NCBI RefSeq assembly: GCF_003122385.1 | Contig: NZ_CP029255.1 | Location: 5,084,001 to 5,148,000 of the forward strand | DNA from: Flavobacterium crocinum | GTDB taxonomy: Bacteria; Bacteroidota; Bacteroidia; Flavobacteriales; Flavobacteriaceae | DNA length: 64,000 bases | Direction: 5' to 3' | Shown here: in pieces, positions 27,295 to 34,921 of the stretch | Position numbering within the stretch: the stretch's first letter is position 1 | How the letters are laid out: each line of letters starts with the position of its first letter | Notes under the pieces: generated by a model | The model's database searches: none | Seen by the model: only the letters and a program-made list of their open reading frames with translations | Told to the model about the DNA's origin: nothing | Made by a program: the position numbers and the translations under genes

Positions 27295-27825
27295 TTATGG
27301 CTTGTGCTTTTTGTTTTGCTTGGCTTCTTCGGCTTGAACTAAGGCATTGAACTTTTTTAAAAGAGCATTTTCACATCGCAATGATTCTATCTCAAGTAAG
27401 AGTTCTTCTTCTCTTGTCAAGGGTTTGTTTGATTTCTTTTTAGCTCTTTTGAAGTTCATAGATTTAGGTCTTCCTTTAGGTTGATCTTTTAAGCCTAAGA
27501 TACCTTGATCTTTATATCTTTTCTGCCATTGAATAACAACAGATTCACTAGAAATATTAAATTCAAGACAGGCGTCTCTCAAAGATAAAGACTTATTAGT
27601 AATTTTCAGCAATACATTTTGCTTAAACTTGACACTGTATATCTGATTCTTCCTGGGTAAAAGACCTTCTTTGCCATACTTCTGGTAAAACTTAACCCAT
27701 TTTCTCAGATTTGACTCGTCAAAATTATTTTCATTCGCAACTGAATTAACTGAACGATGTTTATTTATAACTTCATTTACACACCGAAGTTTAAACTCAT
27801 AATTGTACTTGATTTTTCTTTCCAT
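27295..27825 (-). CDS. IS3-family transposase OrfA (helix-turn-helix)
   Basis: This 176-residue protein has two helix-turn-helix segments (about residues 8-45 and 65-110) and a C-terminal leucine-zipper-like coiled coil (about 135-165), the usual IS150-group OrfA. It binds the element ends and dimerises. Near its 3' end, codons AAC AAA AAG provide an A5G slippery run. A -1 slip there enters the OrfB frame and bypasses the OrfA stop. The overlap and phase fit programmed frameshifting. Confidence 0.9.
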   Translation of the reverse strand: MERKIKYNYEFKLRCVNEVINKHRSVNSVANENNFDESNLRKWVKFYQKYGKEGLLPRKNQIYSVKFKQNVLLKITNKSLSLRDACLEFNISSESVVIQWQKRYKDQGILGLKDQPKGRPKSMNFKRAKKKSNKPLTREEELLLEIESLRCENALLKKFNALVQAEEAKQNKKHKP

Positions 27826-27868
27826 AAAAATGCCCCCAAATAGTGTCTAACTTTTTGGGGGCAGTTCA

Positions 27869-27886
27869 TGTTTTTCGGATTTTTTC
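27869..27886 (+). terminator. Right arm of the split acyltransferase terminator
   Basis: TGTTTTTCGGATTTTTTC is the partner of 26401-26418 and ends in the original T-run, followed by TTTT. It directly abuts the right IS flank. Confidence 0.75.
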
Positions 27887-28001
27887 TTTTAAAATACAAA
27901 ACTTGCTAAATGCTCGGATCACATTTTTTCTTTCTAACAATGAAACATTCCTACGGAATGACAAGCTGATGAAAATAGAAATGCTCAATTTGTAAAAAAA
28001 C

Positions 28002-28033
28002 AAAAGACCTCTTTTTGACAAAAGAGGTCTTTT
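28002..28033 (-). terminator. Terminator of glmM
   Basis: A perfect 14-bp stem (AAAAGACCTCTTTT / AAAAGAGGTCTTTT) with a 4-nt loop is flanked by A and T runs on both sides, so it can work in both directions. It is 22 bp beyond the glmM stop. Confidence 0.9.
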
Positions 28034-28054
28034 TTATAATTCAGAACTAAAATC

Positions 28055-29443
28055 TTAGATTCCGGCAATAACTTTAATTTCGTCAATAATACGAAGAGCT
28101 AATTTATCAGCAGCATCCTGAGAAGGTGCTTCTGTATAAATACGGATAATTGGCTCTGTATTTGATTTTCTTAAATGCACCCATTCTGTAGCAAAATCAA
28201 TTTTCACACCGTCAATTGTCGAGATATCTTCGTTTTTGTATTTCTCTGTCATTTGAGTTAAAATAGCATCAACGTCAATTTGTGGTGTCAATTCGATTTT
28301 GTTTTTACTCATATAATATTCCGGATAAGAAGCTCTTAAAGCAGAAACTGACATTTTTTTATTTGCTAAATGCGTTAAGAATAAAGCAACTCCAACCAGA
28401 CTGTCACGTCCGTAATGCAATTCAGGATAGATAATTCCACCGTTTCCTTCACCACCAATTACAGCGTTATTTTTCTTCATTAATTCCACAACGTTTACTT
28501 CTCCTACTGCACTTGCTTCGTAGCTTCCGTTGTGCGCTTTAGTTACATCACGCAATGCACGAGAAGACGACATATTAGAAACTGTATTTCCAGGAGTTTT
28601 ACTCAAAACATAATCAGCAACAGCAACCAGTGTATATTCTTCACCAAACATTTCTCCATCTTCACTAATGAAAGCCAAACGGTCAACATCCGGATCTACT
28701 ACGATTCCGAAATCCGCTTTTTCTTTTACAACCAATTCAGAAATATCCGTCAAATGCTCTTTTAAAGGCTCCGGATTGTGAGGAAAATGTCCATTTGGTT
28801 CACAGTATAATTCTACTACTTCTACTCCCATTTGTTTCAGAAGTTTTGGAATAATAATTCCTCCAGAAGAATTTACTCCATCAACCACCACTTTGAATTT
28901 AGCCTCTTTCACCACTTCAATATCCACTAAAGGTAAATTTAAAACCTCGTCAATATGAATGTCCATATAAGCATCATTTGAAATGATTTCGCCTAAACTA
29001 TCAACATCAGAAAAATCGAAAGCTTCTGCTTCAGCAATTTCTAAAATTTTAGCGCCATCAGCACCGCTTAAAAATTCACCTTTCGCATTTAATAATTTTA
29101 ATGCGTTCCATTGTTTTGGATTGTGAGATGCTGTTAAGATAATTCCGCCGTCTGCTTTTTCTAAAGGAACAGCTACTTCGACAGTTGGCGTTGTAGAAAG
29201 TCCAAGATCAATGACATTGATTCCTAAACCAATTAAAGTATTTACAACCAGATTGTGAATCATTGGCCCGGAAATTCTGGCATCGCGACCAATTACAACA
29301 GTTAATTTATCTTTAGCAATATTATTTTTTAAGAAAGTTCCGTAAGCCGATGCAAACTTCACTGCATCTACAGGAGTCAAGTTATCTCCTACTTTTCCTC
29401 CGATTGTCCCACGGATTCCAGAAATAGATTTTATTAGAGTCAT
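28055..29443 (-). CDS. glmM: Phosphoglucosamine mutase
   Basis: GlmM converts glucosamine-6-phosphate to glucosamine-1-phosphate for peptidoglycan and lipopolysaccharide precursors. The 462-residue protein has the phosphohexomutase order: the active-site serine loop TASHNPK (Ser106), the metal-binding loop DPDVDRL, the sugar-binding loop GEGNGG and the C-terminal phosphate loop RKSNTEPIIRIY. No signal peptide; cytoplasmic. Flavobacterial members are close to phosphomannomutases, so bifunctional activity is possible. The gene is monocistronic with a strong terminator. Confidence 0.93.
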   Translation of the reverse strand: MTLIKSISGIRGTIGGKVGDNLTPVDAVKFASAYGTFLKNNIAKDKLTVVIGRDARISGPMIHNLVVNTLIGLGINVIDLGLSTTPTVEVAVPLEKADGGIILTASHNPKQWNALKLLNAKGEFLSGADGAKILEIAEAEAFDFSDVDSLGEIISNDAYMDIHIDEVLNLPLVDIEVVKEAKFKVVVDGVNSSGGIIIPKLLKQMGVEVVELYCEPNGHFPHNPEPLKEHLTDISELVVKEKADFGIVVDPDVDRLAFISEDGEMFGEEYTLVAVADYVLSKTPGNTVSNMSSSRALRDVTKAHNGSYEASAVGEVNVVELMKKNNAVIGGEGNGGIIYPELHYGRDSLVGVALFLTHLANKKMSVSALRASYPEYYMSKNKIELTPQIDVDAILTQMTEKYKNEDISTIDGVKIDFATEWVHLRKSNTEPIIRIYTEAPSQDAADKLALRIIDEIKVIAGI

Positions 29444-29483
29444 TTTTGTGAGTTAGGGTTATTTTTTTACAAATATAAAAAAG

Positions 29484-29637
29484 TTACTGAGTTACTAAGG
29501 TGCTAAGTTTCTAAGATTTTAAATTTAACTTATAAGAAAGCACTTTCATTGTATTGTTTTTATAACAAAATGATTTAAAAAAGTTTTTATACATTTACTA
29601 AAATAACTCAGAAACTTAGCCACTAAGATTCTCAGCA
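29484..29637. repeat. Inverted pair of a dispersed TAAGTTTCTAAG-type repeat
   Basis: The arms at 29484-29517 and 29604-29637 are imperfect inverse copies, both built from short CTAAG/CTGAG units. They fill the divergent region between glmM and the ACP phosphodiesterase gene. This kind of repeat is common between genes in Flavobacterium. Confidence 0.55.
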
Positions 29638-29650
29638 ACTCTATACGAAA

Positions 29651-30235
29651 ATGAATTTCTTAGCCCATATATATCTTTCTGGAGAAAATGATTTGATTAA
29701 AATCGGGAATTTTATGGCAGATGGAATTCGCGGAAAACAATTTGAACATTTTCCCGAAGACGTGCAAAAAGGTATTTTACTTCACCGATTCATTGATACT
29801 TATACCGATTCTCACGATGTTTTCAGAAAAAGCACCAAACGTTTACACGACAGATACCATCATTATGCCGGAGTTATTGTAGATATTGTTTACGATCATT
29901 TTCTGGCAAAAAACTGGACCAATTATTCTGATGAAAAATTAGAAAGTTTTATTAATCGATTCTATAATTCTTTGCATGATAATTACGATATTTTAACGGA
30001 AAAAACTCAAGGTTTAATGCCATATATGATCGAGAGAAACTGGCTTCTAAGTTATCGTACCACTGAAGGAATACACCAAATTCTGACTCAAATGGATCGT
30101 CGCTCTAAAAACATTTCTAAAATGCAGTATGCTGTAGAGGAATTAAATGAGTTCTACGATGATTTTGAAGAAGAATTTACTCTGTTTTTTGAAGAAATAA
30201 GAAAACAAGCTGGAGAAAAACTCCTTTCTCTATAA
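29651..30235 (+). CDS. Acyl carrier protein phosphodiesterase (AcpH/DUF479 family)
   Basis: The 194-residue protein fits the AcpH family, which removes the phosphopantetheine arm from acyl carrier protein. The family's N-terminal block MNFLAHIYLSG, the NFMADGIRGK segment and HRFIDTYTDSH with conserved His and Asp residues are visible, as is the HYAGVIVDIVYDHFLAKNW block. All-alpha, cytoplasmic. The next gene starts 30 bp later on the same strand, so they may be co-transcribed, though the functions do not obviously relate. Confidence 0.88.
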   Translation: MNFLAHIYLSGENDLIKIGNFMADGIRGKQFEHFPEDVQKGILLHRFIDTYTDSHDVFRKSTKRLHDRYHHYAGVIVDIVYDHFLAKNWTNYSDEKLESFINRFYNSLHDNYDILTEKTQGLMPYMIERNWLLSYRTTEGIHQILTQMDRRSKNISKMQYAVEELNEFYDDFEEEFTLFFEEIRKQAGEKLLSL

Positions 30236-30264
30236 CGGCAAATTTCAAACTACATCTTATCCAC

Positions 30265-31944
30265 ATGAAAAAAATTACGCTTTTATTAGCCTTTATTTAT
30301 ATCAGCAGTAATGCACAGCAAACAAATCCTACCGGATTAGTCGTTACAAAAGCTATGGTAGTTTCTGCCCGTGAAGAAGCTTCGAAAATTGGAACCGACA
30401 TTATGAAAAAAGGCGGTAACGCATTTGATGCCATGGTTGGAACAGAATTGGCTTTAGCTGTTGCTTTTCCGTTTGCCGGAAATATTGGCGGAGGCGGATT
30501 TATGGTTTACAGAAAAGCCAACGGAGAAGTCGGCTCTTTGGATTATCGCGAAAAAGCGCCTCTGGCAGCTACAAAAGATATGTTTTTAGACAGTGACGGA
30601 AATGTAATTAAAGGAAAAAGTACCGAAACAGCTCTAGCAATTGGAGTTCCCGGAACTATTGCCGGTGTTTTTGCGGTTCATAAAAAATACGGAACAATGC
30701 CAATTTCTAAAATTTTGGAACCCGTAATTGCTCTGGCAGAAAGAGGTGTTGTGGTTACCAAAAAACAAGAGAAAAGCTTAAAAGATTACCACGAAAGCAT
30801 TGTCAAAATTAACGGAGAATCTTCTCTGCTTTCCGGAAATTTCAAAGAAAATGATACTATCAAATATCCTGCTCTTGCCAAGACTTTGAGAAGAATTCAG
30901 AAAAAAGGAAGAAATGAATTCTATAAAGGAGAAACAGCGAAAATTTTAGTTAATTACCTTCAGCAAAAAGGTGGCATCATTACGATGGAAGATTTGGCAA
31001 AATATGAAGCTAAATGGAGAAAACCGCTTCAGTTTACTTATAAAGATTTAAAAATAACCTCGATGTCTCCACCGAGCAGTGGCGGAATCTGTCTGGCACA
31101 AATTCTAAAAATGCTGGAACCGTATGATTTAGCTAAAATGGGACATAATTCAGCCGATGCCATTCAGGTTATTGTGGAAGCAGAAAGAAGAGCCTATGCC
31201 GACAGAAGTTACTTTTTAGGCGATCCCGATTTTGTCAAAATTCCGATAAAAGAATTACTGGATCAAAATTATTTACGTGACCGGATGGCTAGCTTTAACC
31301 CTGAAAAAGCGACATTGTCTTCTGAAATAAAAGAAGGAAAAGTAAATTATGCAGAAAGTACAGAAACAACACATTATTCTATTGTAGATCAATTTGGAAA
31401 TGCAATTGCCGCAACCACAACTTTAAATGACGGTTACGGTTCTAAATATTATTGTGACGAATTAGGCTTCTTTTTAAATAACGAAATGGACGATTTCAGT
31501 GCCAAACCCGGTTCTCCAAATATGTTTGGTTTGATTGGAAATGAAGCCAACAGCATTGCACCGCAAAAAAGAATGCTAAGTTCGATGACACCAACAATTG
31601 TAGAGAAAGACGGAAAATTATTGATGGTAGTTGGAACTCCGGGAGGTTCAACTATTATCACTTCTGTATTACAGACTATTTTAAATGTTTACGAATACAA
31701 TCTAAGTATGCAGGAAGCAGTAAATGCACCGCGTTTTCATCATCAGTGGCTTCCTGATTTAATTACTTTTGAACCCAATACTTTTCAAACTAAAACAATA
31801 GATCTGCTTAAAGCTAAAAATTATTTAATCAATGAAAAACCAACTCCTATAATCGGAAAAGTAGATGCAATTTTAGTTCTGCCAGATGGTAAATTAGAAG
31901 GTGGGGCCGACTTTAGAGGAGATGACAAAGCGGTTGGTTTTTAA
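30265..31944 (+). CDS. ggt: Gamma-glutamyltranspeptidase
   Basis: The 559-residue preprotein has a signal peptide (MKKITLLLAFIYISSNAQQ) and the Ntn-hydrolase fold of GGT, which splits the gamma-glutamyl bond of glutathione in the periplasm. The large-subunit motif GNIGGGGFMVYR is present. The autoprocessing site is ETTHYSIVD, with Thr368 as the predicted nucleophile of the small subunit. The small subunit carries LNDGYGSKYY and the glycine-rich GTPGGSTI loop. Length and motifs are normal. It may share a transcript with the upstream AcpH-like gene. Confidence 0.94.
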   Translation: MKKITLLLAFIYISSNAQQTNPTGLVVTKAMVVSAREEASKIGTDIMKKGGNAFDAMVGTELALAVAFPFAGNIGGGGFMVYRKANGEVGSLDYREKAPLAATKDMFLDSDGNVIKGKSTETALAIGVPGTIAGVFAVHKKYGTMPISKILEPVIALAERGVVVTKKQEKSLKDYHESIVKINGESSLLSGNFKENDTIKYPALAKTLRRIQKKGRNEFYKGETAKILVNYLQQKGGIITMEDLAKYEAKWRKPLQFTYKDLKITSMSPPSSGGICLAQILKMLEPYDLAKMGHNSADAIQVIVEAERRAYADRSYFLGDPDFVKIPIKELLDQNYLRDRMASFNPEKATLSSEIKEGKVNYAESTETTHYSIVDQFGNAIAATTTLNDGYGSKYYCDELGFFLNNEMDDFSAKPGSPNMFGLIGNEANSIAPQKRMLSSMTPTIVEKDGKLLMVVGTPGGSTIITSVLQTILNVYEYNLSMQEAVNAPRFHHQWLPDLITFEPNTFQTKTIDLLKAKNYLINEKPTPIIGKVDAILVLPDGKLEGGADFRGDDKAVGF

Positions 31945-31964
31945 TACTTATGCGTTTTTATTTT

Positions 31965-31992
31965 TTTGATACAAGATTATGACTTAATTTTG
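31965..31992 (+). promoter_or_regulatory. Promoter of the ClC gene
   Basis: TTTG (31965-31968), a 16-bp gap and TAATTTTG (31985-31992) match the -33/-7 pattern, 25 bp before the ATG. Confidence 0.55.
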
Positions 31993-32017
31993 TAAGACCG
32001 TTAATTTTTAAATCAGA

Positions 32018-33802
32018 ATGCTAAAAAAATATTTCAGAAGACTCGAAAGCATCATTGCTTTGGCACAATCCTTAATGACTCCAAAGCAGTTCTTATTTTT
32101 GTCAAGTGTTCTTATTGGAATATCATGTTCCTTTGCCGTTATCGTACTTAAGACCTTTGCACACAGTGTTTTTTCCTTTGCAACTTATATTAATGGCATT
32201 CTAAAATTAAGCTTCATCAATAGTATTCTGCCAATTATCGGAATTTTACTAACCGTTTTTGTTGTAAAAAAAGTACTTAACGGAAGCATCCAGAAAGGTA
32301 CTTCACAGATTCTTTATGCTGTTGCCCAAAAGGCCAGTATTATTCCGAGAAAACAGATGTATGCTCAAATTGTGACAAGTTCGTTAACGGTTGGTCTGGG
32401 AGGTTCTGCAGGTTTAGAAAGTCCAATCGTAATTACCGGAGCAGCATTTGGTTCGAATTATGCTCAAAATTACAAAATGCAGTATAAAGACAGAACCTTA
32501 CTGATTGGATGCGGTGTTGCGGCGGGAATCGCGGCAGCTTTTAACGCCCCGATCGCAGGAGTTCTTTTTGCCATTGAAGTCTTATTGGTAGATGTTAGTA
32601 TTTCGGCCTTTACCCCAATTATGATTTCGGCGGCGACCGGTGCTTTGGTTTCTGCAATTGTTTTAGATGAAAGCATTCTTTTAAGTTTCAAAAAACAAGA
32701 AACTTTCGATTATCATAACATTCCTTTTTATGTAATATTAGGGGTTTTAACAGGGTTAACAGCAATTTATTATTCCCGAAATTTTCAGAGAGTTGAACAT
32801 TATTTCTCTAAACAGCAAATTAATCCTTATAAAAAAGCACTAATTGGTTCATCACTTTTAGCATTATTAATTTTTATTTTTCCAACTCTGTTTGGTGAAG
32901 GTTACGAAAGCATCAGAACATTATCTGAAACCGATCCCGGAAAACTATTGGACAATACTCTTTTTGCAGATTTTAGAAACAATCAGTGGGTTTTACTGCT
33001 TTTTGTAGGTGCCACTATGATGATGAAAGTTTTTGCTTCCGGACTAACGCTTGGAAGCGGAGGAAACGGAGGAAACTTTGCCCCTTCTTTATTTTTAGGA
33101 TCTTACCTTGGTTATTTCTTTTCAAAATTTATAACCATGATTGGTTTGTCCAAACTTCCTATTACCAATTTTACAATGGTAGGAATGGCAGGAATTCTAA
33201 GCGGTTTATTTCATGCGCCATTAACCGCTATTTTCTTAATTGCAGAAATCACAGGAGGTTATGGCTTAATGATTCCGCTAATGATGGTTTCTTCTATTAG
33301 TTTTGCAATTTCTAAACGTTACGAGAAATATTCGCTTGACGTAAAAGGACTGGCTAAAAAAGGTCACGCCTTTACCAGTAATAAAGACTCTAACATTCTT
33401 TCAACTTTAGATATTGACACCATTATTCAGTGTGATTATTTAACAGTTCATCCGGATGAAAACTTAAGCAAGCTGGTTGATCTGATTTCTCATTCCAATC
33501 AAGTAGTTTTTGCCGTTGTAGATAATGAAAAAGAATTAGTTGGTGTAGTTCATTTTAATGATATCAGAGAAATTATCTTTAATTCTTATCGCGTAAAATA
33601 CACGCAGATTAAAGACGTAATGAAAACTCCTGCCGCGACAATTTCTTCTTTTGACAGCATGGAAATTGTAATGAGCAAATTCGAAAAATCCAAATCAGCA
33701 TTTCTTCCTGTTTTACGAAATGGAAAATATCACGGCTTTATTTCTAAATCAATTGCACTGGAAGCTTATCGAACCAAACTTCGCTCTATGACGATTGAGT
33801 AA
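32018..33802 (+). CDS. ClC-family chloride channel/transporter with CBS pair
   Basis: The 594-residue protein has a ClC membrane domain (about 25-440) and two CBS domains (about 460-590) that usually sense nucleotides. Conserved elements include GSAGLESPIV with gating Glu134, AAAFNAPIAGVLFAIE and GSGGNGGNFAPSLFLG (the GxFxP motif). At the place of the inner proton glutamate of E. coli ClC the sequence reads IEV, with Val188, as in channel-type members. The usual GSGIP motif is replaced by NGSIQKGTS. It may therefore be a passive channel or a variant exchanger. The gene has its own promoter. Confidence 0.92.
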   Translation: MLKKYFRRLESIIALAQSLMTPKQFLFLSSVLIGISCSFAVIVLKTFAHSVFSFATYINGILKLSFINSILPIIGILLTVFVVKKVLNGSIQKGTSQILYAVAQKASIIPRKQMYAQIVTSSLTVGLGGSAGLESPIVITGAAFGSNYAQNYKMQYKDRTLLIGCGVAAGIAAAFNAPIAGVLFAIEVLLVDVSISAFTPIMISAATGALVSAIVLDESILLSFKKQETFDYHNIPFYVILGVLTGLTAIYYSRNFQRVEHYFSKQQINPYKKALIGSSLLALLIFIFPTLFGEGYESIRTLSETDPGKLLDNTLFADFRNNQWVLLLFVGATMMMKVFASGLTLGSGGNGGNFAPSLFLGSYLGYFFSKFITMIGLSKLPITNFTMVGMAGILSGLFHAPLTAIFLIAEITGGYGLMIPLMMVSSISFAISKRYEKYSLDVKGLAKKGHAFTSNKDSNILSTLDIDTIIQCDYLTVHPDENLSKLVDLISHSNQVVFAVVDNEKELVGVVHFNDIREIIFNSYRVKYTQIKDVMKTPAATISSFDSMEIVMSKFEKSKSAFLPVLRNGKYHGFISKSIALEAYRTKLRSMTIE

Positions 33803-33805
33803 AGC

Positions 33806-33847
33806 TTAATATCGGATAAATTAAAAATTTTCATTATCCGATATTAA
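33806..33847. repeat. Perfect 14-bp inverted repeat before the Fic gene
   Basis: TTAATATCGGATAA and TTATCCGATATTAA are perfect arms with a 14-nt spacer. They begin 3 bp after the ClC stop and end 20 bp before the Fic ATG. No T-run follows, so it is a weak terminator. An operator or a translation-modulating hairpin is possible. Confidence 0.6.
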
Positions 33848-33867
33848 CATTTACATTTGTGGTCATA

Positions 33868-34821
33868 ATGTGGAATATAGATCTAACATACCGAGAAGAA
33901 TTTCAATCAACATTTGACCGATTGCACCAAAAAAGGCAGAAACTGCAAACCAGCAGACCACTGCCCGATATCGCTTTGAATAAAATCCGCGAAAGTTTAT
34001 CTCTAGAATGGACTTACAATTCAAATAGTATTGAAGGGAATACAATGAGTTTACGTGAAACCCAAATGGTAATTCAGGAAGGTATTACCATTAAAGGAAA
34101 ATCTCTGCGTGAGCATTTTGAAACACACAATCATGATAAAGCAATTGATTATCTATATTCAATTGTTGACAAAAATTACAAACTCAGAAGTATTGATATA
34201 CTTTCTATTCATGGTTTAGTTTTACGTTCTATTGAAGATAATTTTGCAGGACGTATTCGAAATGGTGGTGTTCGTATTTCAGGAGCAAATTTTTTACCTC
34301 CAAACGCGAATAAAGTTTCAGATTATCTTGATGAATTAATTGATTTTATCAATACAAATCCATTGGATTTAAATGATATCGAACTCGCCACAATTTACCA
34401 TCATAAACTAGTATGGATTCATCCTTTTTTTGATGGAAACGGCCGAACTGTTCGTTTAAGCATGAACTTACTTTTAATGCGTCGTGGTTTTCCTCCTGCA
34501 ATCATTCTTAAGAATGACAGCAAAAAATATTATGAGGCATTAAATCAAGCCAATAATGGCAATTATCAAAAGTTGACACTTTTGATGTGTCAGGCTCTCG
34601 AAAGAACCTTAAATATTTATCTAAACGCAATGCCGGGAAGTACTTATGATTATCAGTCTATATCAGATATCGTTAGTGAACCCGAATCCCCCTATGGTCA
34701 GGAATATGTTAGTTTACTGGCGCGAACAGGAAAAATAGACGCTTATAAAGAAGGCAGAAACTGGTACACCACCAAAGAAGCCATCGAAGATTATATCGCA
34801 ACCCGAAAAAGAAAACGCTAG
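33868..34821 (+). CDS. Fic-family AMP-transferase with self-inhibitory motif and wHTH
   Basis: Fic proteins usually transfer AMP from ATP to target proteins. The canonical active-site motif HPFFDGNGR starts at His185. The N-terminal inhibitory helix motif SNSIEGN contains Glu56, which would block ATP gamma-phosphate placement (class II Fic). A C-terminal winged-helix segment (about 265-318) resembles those of Fic/DOC-HTH proteins. I chose ATG 33868; an upstream GTG at 33859 is less likely. No antitoxin gene adjoins it, so it is more likely self-regulated than a toxin-antitoxin pair. A terminator overlaps its last codons. Confidence 0.92.
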   Translation: MWNIDLTYREEFQSTFDRLHQKRQKLQTSRPLPDIALNKIRESLSLEWTYNSNSIEGNTMSLRETQMVIQEGITIKGKSLREHFETHNHDKAIDYLYSIVDKNYKLRSIDILSIHGLVLRSIEDNFAGRIRNGGVRISGANFLPPNANKVSDYLDELIDFINTNPLDLNDIELATIYHHKLVWIHPFFDGNGRTVRLSMNLLLMRRGFPPAIILKNDSKKYYEALNQANNGNYQKLTLLMCQALERTLNIYLNAMPGSTYDYQSISDIVSEPESPYGQEYVSLLARTGKIDAYKEGRNWYTTKEAIEDYIATRKRKR

Positions 34822-34841
34822 TATAAACTAGCGTTTTTTGT
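34812..34841 (+). terminator. Terminator overlapping the end of the Fic gene
   Basis: The stem AAAACGCTAG / CTAGCGTTTT has a 6-nt loop and a T-run. The left arm includes the stop codon. Confidence 0.85.
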
Positions 34842-34897
34842 TACTAATTATAACATAAACTTTTGCTATCGAGCACTAAAAGAACAAATCAAAGTGG

Positions 34898-34905
34898 TAA
34901 CTTTG
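34898..34905 (+). promoter_or_regulatory. -7 element of uvrA
   Basis: TAACTTTG matches the consensus 16 bp before the ATG at 34922. No clear -33 box at normal spacing. Confidence 0.45.
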
Positions 34906-34921
34906 CGTTTTGCTCAAAATT

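Larger units (their letters stand above)
26433..27863 (-). mobile_element. Complete IS3-family (IS150-like) insertion sequence
   Basis: The terminal inverted repeats TGCACCCAAAAGTTTAGAC (left) and TGCCCCCAAAAAGTTAGAC (right, inward) match in 16 of 19 positions and give TG...CA ends. The element is about 1.43 kb and carries orfA and orfB in the -1 frameshift arrangement. No target duplication is obvious next to either end. The outermost AC/GT may also belong to the element. Both reading frames are intact, so it may be active. Confidence 0.88.

Noticed and set aside
33868..34821. Fic gene as a toxin-antitoxin pair
   Set aside because: The inhibitory motif is within the protein itself, and no small antitoxin frame flanks it.
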